Below are positions 40,943-45,496 of a stretch of 45,496 bases of DNA, in pieces. Position 1 is the first letter of the stretch; each line of letters starts with the position of its first letter. The notes below the pieces were generated by a model, which made no database searches, had not been told where the DNA came from, and saw only the letters and a list, made by a program, of their open reading frames with translations. Position numbers and translations under genes: made by a program. The stretch lies in contig JBJXGB010000194.1 in NCBI GenBank assembly GCA_046152935.1, forward strand, positions 1 to 45,496. The letters are read 5' to 3'. This stretch comes from CAZMFZ01 sp046152935 (GTDB lineage Bacteria > Bacteroidota > Bacteroidia > Cytophagales > UBA9547).

Positions 40943-42895
40943 TTAGCTAATATTGCCATCTACAAAATACATATCTACTTCTCCCTTGTTTTTGGCCATT
41001 ATTTTGCCTCGATAGGTGCAAGCGAATGAAGCTTTTACCAAATTGTGGGTTTCGCTTGAAATGTTAATCTTGTTGTTTTCACTTTTAGATTCCATCCTAG
41101 AAGCGATATTTACAGCATCGCCCCAAATGTCGTAGGCAAACTTGCGTTTGCCTACAACCCCAGCAATCACTGCTCCTGTGTGAATGCCAATTCTCAAATT
41201 CCATTTGTTTGCATTGGCTATTTCCATCATTTCCAAAGCTGAACGCACGGCATCGATGGCATTGGTGGTATTTGCTGTTGGCAAGCCACCCGCAGCCATG
41301 TAGCAATCGCCAATTGTTTTTATCTTTTCAAGTCCGTTTCTTACACATATATCATCAAATTTTTCAAAAAGTTCGTTCAAATTTTCAATCATACTTTGTG
41401 GTGAATTTATTTCTGCGAAACTTGTAAAATTTACCAAATCGGCAAACAGTACTGTGGCCTGTTCGAAATATTTTGGCGTTGCTTGTCCTTTCAGTTTCAG
41501 TTCAGATGCCACTTCTTCTGGCAAAATATTAAGCAGAAGATTTTCAGATTTTTTTTTCTCCACTTCAAGTTGCGACAAATAAACTTTCAATTCATCATTC
41601 AGCATTTGCAGCTCTACCGTACGAAGCGAAACTTTTTTCTCTAGCGTTTGCTCGTTTTGAATGAGCAAATCAATTGTTTTCAGTTGTGCTTTGTTTACTT
41701 CTACCTTCGCTTGGTTAATCCGATCTGCAAGCCCCATCGAAAGCAAAAGCATTTCCAAAACAGACCCAATTTGCGAAGCATATAATGTTACAAAATTGAC
41801 GGGCGCGAGATTTACCTCAACCAACGAACGAAGCAAGATGCCGATTAGTAACAAACCCCATGCTATTAAAAAGTATCTTGCAGCTCGCACCCCTTTACGA
41901 TAGGCATAAACCCCAAAAAATATAATAAAAATGACACAAATAAGGATTACAAAAATGATAAAAAGATTGAGAAATGGGTCGAGTGCATCGGTAAAAAAAG
42001 TGAATATGCCACCAATAGTAGCTGTTAGCACCATAAAATCAGCCAGATACGACAATTGAGATAGTTTTTTATTTAAAAGATTGATCTCCAAAAAACTCTT
42101 CGAAAACCGCAAGGCAAAAAAACTTGCCGAAGACAATAGAATAAGATTGATGGAAAAAGTATGCCAACTCAAAACGGGCATTAGTCGAATCGTAAAACCT
42201 TGCACACTCAACTGAACCACCATAAAAGTTGACATATATAGCACATAGTATAAAAATGCTGGTTCTTTGGTAGAAAAGAACAGAAACAGATTATAAAAAA
42301 TCATGGCTAAAAATATGCCTACATACAGTGCTACATAAGTATCGAATTGTGCAGATTCTACTAGAAAATTATGGTGCGAATTGATAGAAATGGGCAGAAA
42401 TTTGGTATCTCTGCCTTTCATCAACATAAAATGGCTTTGCTCGCCTATTTTAGTATGTTTCACTGCAAAAACCAAGGATTGATGAGCGATAATTCTGTTT
42501 TTGAATGGTACTTTTAATCCTTGTATTTGAGTAGAAATAAGTTTTTTATTTTCTAAAGAATAGAAACTGAGGCTATCGATTTGGGCATTATCAACTACAA
42601 AAAAATAGGTTTTGTTGATGCAATGCGGCTCTCTGCAAGCCGATTTGAATTGAAACCAAATGCCATAATAAATCTGTCCAAGATTAGGAACATCACTCTC
42701 AGTAAAGGTTTTGAATTGGGTATAAGTAGGATATTGCTGAATAGAATTTATATTGAAAGCAGCACTGGAATCTACCAAATACATTATTCCATTCCCATTA
42801 TCGTCTTTTGTTTCATTCAACTCAAATACTTTTTCTGCAAAAAGTGCAGTGGAAGCTAAAAACAACGAAAGGACTATGTAAAATGGAAATTTCAA
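40943..42895 (-). CDS. 7TMR-DISM sensor with class III adenylate cyclase domain
   Basis: The product is 650 residues. A signal peptide (1-20) is followed by a periplasmic 7TMR-DISMED2 carbohydrate-binding-like domain (about 30-170), seven transmembrane helices (about 185-390), a coiled coil (about 395-450) and a class III cyclase domain (about 460-640). Metal-binding aspartates are in VLFADLVNFTSF and TIGDCYMAAGG. The adenine-specifying Lys (in EKIKTIG) and Asp (in YDIWGD) and the transition-state Asn/Arg (VNIASRME) are present, so it should make cAMP, not cGMP, as a homodimer. Input is likely an extracellular ligand. No cAMP receptor gene is in the window. Confidence 0.9.
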   Translation of the reverse strand: MKFPFYIVLSLFLASTALFAEKVFELNETKDDNGNGIMYLVDSSAAFNINSIQQYPTYTQFKTFTESDVPNLGQIYYGIWFQFKSACREPHCINKTYFFVVDNAQIDSLSFYSLENKKLISTQIQGLKVPFKNRIIAHQSLVFAVKHTKIGEQSHFMLMKGRDTKFLPISINSHHNFLVESAQFDTYVALYVGIFLAMIFYNLFLFFSTKEPAFLYYVLYMSTFMVVQLSVQGFTIRLMPVLSWHTFSINLILLSSASFFALRFSKSFLEINLLNKKLSQLSYLADFMVLTATIGGIFTFFTDALDPFLNLFIIFVILICVIFIIFFGVYAYRKGVRAARYFLIAWGLLLIGILLRSLVEVNLAPVNFVTLYASQIGSVLEMLLLSMGLADRINQAKVEVNKAQLKTIDLLIQNEQTLEKKVSLRTVELQMLNDELKVYLSQLEVEKKKSENLLLNILPEEVASELKLKGQATPKYFEQATVLFADLVNFTSFAEINSPQSMIENLNELFEKFDDICVRNGLEKIKTIGDCYMAAGGLPTANTTNAIDAVRSALEMMEIANANKWNLRIGIHTGAVIAGVVGKRKFAYDIWGDAVNIASRMESKSENNKINISSETHNLVKASFACTYRGKIMAKNKGEVDMYFVDGNIS

Positions 42896-42987
42896 AGTAG
42901 GAATTTTATGCCAAAATACATCTTTTTAACATTCAAATAATGGTAATTAGCGAATTTCAACGCTTCCATTTTTACAAAAACAGTTTC

Positions 42988-43896
42988 CTATTTCATTTGG
43001 CTTGCCAATAGCGCTATGCCTTCATCAAAAGTATGTGGTTTGTAGCCCAATTCGTTGATAGCCTTGTCGATAATAAAGCCAGTTTTGGGTGGGCGTTTGG
43101 CTGATTGTGTAAATGTTGAGGAATCGGCTTGGGTAATAAAAGAAATGTCGAGTTTGAAATAATGAGCTGTTTTGTACGCCATTTCTAATGGATTTAGAAA
43201 TTCATTACCCGAAATATTAAAAATGCCCTCAGCTCTTTTTTGTGCGATTAGATAACAACCCATTGCCAAATCTTCTGCCAAAGTTGGGGTACGCCATTGG
43301 TCGTTTACCACTTTTATTTGTTTTTTGTCTTGGAGCGATTTTTTCACCCAGAGTATAATGTTTGTGCGGCTCATGTCTTCGGCAATGCCATACACAAGCA
43401 CCGTACGGGCAATACTCCATTTCAAACCGTCCATCTTTTGGATGATTTCCTCTGCCACTAGTTTGCTGTAGCCATAAAAGCTAATGGGTGCAGGTTTTTC
43501 ATCTTCAGTTAATGGCCCTTTTTGTCCGTCAAAAATAAAATCGGTAGAGAGATGTATCAAAAATACGCCATATTTTAACGAGGCTTCTGCCATATTTCTG
43601 GTGGCTACTACATTTTGCAGCCAACAATCTTCTTTATTAAGTTCGCATTGGTCTACATTTGTCATCGCTGCACAATGGATGACAACGGAAGGTTTAAATG
43701 TGTCAAAAGCCAGAAAAACGGCATTTTTGTCGGCAATATCGAGCGAATGGTACGTGTATTTGTCTTGGTATTTTGAAAGTCGATTTTCTCCTCTTCCTGT
43801 GGCAATCAGTTCAAATTCGCCTTTTTCTACGATCAATTCCACCAATTTCTGCCCTAAAAGTCCATTAGAACCAGTTAGTAATATTTTTTGTGCCAT
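42988..43896 (-). CDS. RmlD-like SDR sugar reductase (dTDP-4-dehydrorhamnose reductase family)
   Basis: The product is 302 residues. The Rossmann motif LLTGSNGLLGQKL is at residues 5-17; VIHCAAMTNVDQCE, HLSTDFIFDGQKG and the catalytic YGYSK follow, then WSIARTVLVYG and the substrate loop QWRTPTLAEDLA. These are typical of RmlD, which reduces dTDP-4-keto-rhamnose with NAD(P)H, but rmlA, B and C are not near and single RmlD-like proteins occur with other roles. It stands alone, divergent from apt and 92 bp upstream-adjacent to the cyclase gene on the same strand. Family sure, substrate uncertain. Confidence 0.85.
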   Translation of the reverse strand: MAQKILLTGSNGLLGQKLVELIVEKGEFELIATGRGENRLSKYQDKYTYHSLDIADKNAVFLAFDTFKPSVVIHCAAMTNVDQCELNKEDCWLQNVVATRNMAEASLKYGVFLIHLSTDFIFDGQKGPLTEDEKPAPISFYGYSKLVAEEIIQKMDGLKWSIARTVLVYGIAEDMSRTNIILWVKKSLQDKKQIKVVNDQWRTPTLAEDLAMGCYLIAQKRAEGIFNISGNEFLNPLEMAYKTAHYFKLDISFITQADSSTFTQSAKRPPKTGFIIDKAINELGYKPHTFDEGIALLASQMK

Positions 43897-43965
43897 TGCT
43901 TTCTATTGTGCAGCAAACATACTGTTTTTTTCAAAGAAAAGTATGTTGTGGGAATGAATAATGAA

Positions 43966-43996
43966 TTTGTCGATACTGAAAAAAAATCTATATTTG
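43966..43996 (+). promoter_or_regulatory. apt: Bacteroidetes consensus promoter of apt
   Basis: TTTG (43966-43969), exactly 19 nt, TATATTTG (43989-43996): a full match to the TTTG-N19-TAnnTTTG consensus. It would start transcription near 44003, about 16 nt before the apt ATG. It is the best promoter in the window. Confidence 0.65.
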
Positions 43997-44018
43997 AGAA
44001 AGAAAAGTTGTTTATAAA

Positions 44019-44549
44019 ATGACCTTAGAAGAAAAAATCAAACACGCCATTCGCGAGGTAAAAGATTTCCCCAAGCAGGGTATCTATTTTAAAGATCTTA
44101 CGCCTATTCTCAAAAATCCTGCACTTTGCCAGGAAATAACACGCGATTTGAGCCAAAAGATTGCCATTCAAAAGCCCGATGCGTTGGCTGGTATTGAGAG
44201 CCGTGGCTTTTGGTTTGGCATGCTCATAGCCCAAGAACTTCAAATTCCGTTTATTCCCATTAGAAAAATGGGCAAATTGCCCTACGAAACACTTTCTTAC
44301 AGTTATTCGCTTGAATACGGCACTGCCACGATGGAAGTGCATACCGATGCTTTTAAAAAAGGCTGGAAAGTGATGGTTCATGACGATTTGTTGGCCACAG
44401 GTGGCACTGCAACGGCTGCATGTGAACTGGTAAAAATGCAAGGTGCTACTGTGGCTGGTTTTGCTTTTGTGTCTGATTTATCTTTTCTGAGTGGCAAAGA
44501 AAAATTAGCCAAATATTCGACCGAAGTATTTAGTTTAGCTACATATTAG
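44019..44549 (+). CDS. apt: Adenine phosphoribosyltransferase
   Basis: The product is 176 residues and makes AMP from adenine and PRPP (purine salvage). The N-terminal IREVKDFPKQGIYFKDLTPIL, GIESRGFWFG, PFIPIRKMGKLP (flexible loop Arg/Lys) and the PRPP motif VMVHDDLLATGGTATAA are all in place. The length is normal and the ATG start is supported by a well-placed consensus promoter. It is followed 33 bp later by a hydrolase gene and may be co-transcribed with it. Confidence 0.96.
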   Translation: MTLEEKIKHAIREVKDFPKQGIYFKDLTPILKNPALCQEITRDLSQKIAIQKPDALAGIESRGFWFGMLIAQELQIPFIPIRKMGKLPYETLSYSYSLEYGTATMEVHTDAFKKGWKVMVHDDLLATGGTATAACELVKMQGATVAGFAFVSDLSFLSGKEKLAKYSTEVFSLATY

Positions 44550-44582
44550 TATTTACATTTATCTATAAACATTCGACCAAAT

Positions 44583-45496
44583 ATGAAATTATTAACAAAA
44601 ATTGTATTCGTCCTTTTGTGTGGTGTAATTTTATACATCGTAGGTCCTGCTCCTAAAACACCCATTTTAAACGAGACGCTACCCATCGTAAGCCAGGATT
44701 TGGAGCAGCTTGAAAAAGACGTGGCTGCCACCGAGGCACAACATCCAGTAAAGCCTGATAATCAGGCTCGTATCGTGTGGGCAAACGATAGTGTGAAGCA
44801 AAAGACAAAATACGCAATTGTGTATGTGCACGGCTTTTCAGCTAGTCAAGAAGAGGGAAACCCAGTCCATAGACGAATTGCGAAGGCTTTTGGCTGCAAT
44901 TTGTATTTGTCTCGCTTGGCCGATCATGGATTAGATTCTGCCGATTTGATGGTAAATTTTACCTGCGATAGGCTCTGGCAAACGGCCAAAGAGGCATTGG
45001 CAATAGGTATGTCGCTTGGCGATTCGGTAATATTGATGGGCACTTCGACAGGCGGCACGCTCAACATCTTGATGGCAGGTAAATACCCAATAGTGAAGGC
45101 AATCGTAAATATGTCGCCCAATATTGCCATCAACGACCCTACCGCTGTTATCTTGAACAACCCTTGGGGCTTGACATTGGCTCGCATCGTAAAAAATGGC
45201 ACTGATAATGTGATCGAAGGGCAGTCGGACGAATTCAAAAAATATTGGTATACCAAATATAGGCTAGAATCGGCTGCCGAACTCGAACAACTTCTCGAAT
45301 CTACGATGAAAGACCACTATTACGCCAAAGTAACACAACCCACGCTTAATTTGTATTATTACAAAGATGAGCTAAACCAAGACAATGTGGTGAAAACAAC
45401 TGCCATTATAGAAATGCACAAAAAACTGGCTACGCCTGAACCTATGAAAGTACTGAAGGCCATGCCAAACGTGGGCGATCATGTAATGGGTTCGCC
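44583..45496 (+). CDS. Alpha/beta hydrolase with N-terminal membrane anchor, 3' end missing
   Basis: The frame opens with ATG at 44583 and runs to the right edge without a stop, over 304 codons. Residues 1-22 are a hydrophobic anchor or signal peptide (KLLTKIVFVLLCGVILYIVG). The hydrolase features are YVHGFSAS (oxyanion region), the nucleophile serine in GTSTGGT, a probable acid in YYKDELNQ and the catalytic His in VGDHVMGSP right at the edge. It is probably a secreted or membrane-bound esterase/lipase of the serine-aminopeptidase-like type. Substrate unknown. It follows apt by 33 bp on the same strand. Confidence 0.8.
   Translation, partial: MKLLTKIVFVLLCGVILYIVGPAPKTPILNETLPIVSQDLEQLEKDVAATEAQHPVKPDNQARIVWANDSVKQKTKYAIVYVHGFSASQEEGNPVHRRIAKAFGCNLYLSRLADHGLDSADLMVNFTCDRLWQTAKEALAIGMSLGDSVILMGTSTGGTLNILMAGKYPIVKAIVNMSPNIAINDPTAVILNNPWGLTLARIVKNGTDNVIEGQSDEFKKYWYTKYRLESAAELEQLLESTMKDHYYAKVTQPTLNLYYYKDELNQDNVVKTTAIIEMHKKLATPEPMKVLKAMPNVGDHVMGS

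Noticed and set aside
1..45496. tRNA genes, rRNA, IS elements, prophage genes, CRISPR arrays, riboswitches
   Set aside because: I saw no cloverleaf-like segment, transposase or integrase motif, direct-repeat array or conserved riboswitch core by eye; a covariance-model search could not be run.

Overview
This 45.5 kb AT-rich window looks like a chromosomal segment of a Bacteroidota bacterium, probably of the Cytophagia/Sphingobacteriia side. The reasons are the gene families (DUF1573 protein, PD40/OmpA outer-membrane protein, short MenE, UbiA enzyme of the geranylgeranylglyceryl-phosphate type, secreted TPR-CHAT protein, DPP IV peptidase), the general lack of Shine-Dalgarno sequences, and several promoters of the Bacteroidetes type (TTTG, about 19 nt, TAnnTTTG). 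It begins exactly with a BamHI site and cuts a gene at each end, so it is probably a large-insert clone. I see no rRNA, tRNA, CRISPR array, prophage or insertion sequence.

Layout. 1-9.6 kb: end of an isoprenoid synthase, a small secreted protein, maf, a DUF1573 protein, an OmpA/PD40 protein, menE, a NarL-type response regulator, a PAP2-like membrane protein, an Lrp/AsnC regulator, a UbiA prenyltransferase and purN. 9.6-11 kb: the infC-rpmI-rplT operon, in which infC appears to start at an AUC codon. 11.5-16 kb: a surface-sugar cluster (GT2 glycosyltransferase, rfbF, two SDR enzymes, a small conserved protein). 16.1-19.8 kb: a secreted 1223-aa TPR-CHAT protease-like protein with fourteen 42-residue repeats. 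19.8-29.2 kb, mostly minus strand: YihY, an M48 lipoprotein, radC, an EamA transporter, a frameshifted membrane-protein remnant, a FadN-like beta-oxidation enzyme, then dcd, a TauE exporter and pyrD. 29.3-31.8 kb: a FucP-like sugar permease coupled to a small secreted protein, an untidy stretch of small or decayed ORFs, and a PA2169-family four-helix protein. 31.9-38.3 kb: treZ, queA, folB, thioredoxin and a DPP IV-type peptidase. 38.4-38.9 kb: a DUF4160/DUF2442 gene pair, both members damaged. 39.1-45.5 kb: a long-chain acyl-CoA synthetase, a 7TMR-DISM adenylate cyclase, an RmlD-like reductase, apt and the start of an alpha/beta hydrolase.

How the genes work together. Most of the window is housekeeping: translation initiation and ribosomal proteins, purine and pyrimidine metabolism, menaquinone, folate, queuosine and fatty-acid oxidation. 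The accessory interest lies in the CDP-sugar cluster, the TPR-CHAT protein, the sensor cyclase and three decaying loci. I found no convincing new multi-gene system. The best candidates for a second look are the degraded DUF4160-DUF2442 pair (not callable with standard start codons), the non-AUG starts, the SDR protein with YxxxH in place of YxxxK, and several very small genes. Several frame breaks lie at or beside short homopolymers, so sequencing error remains an alternative for all of them.
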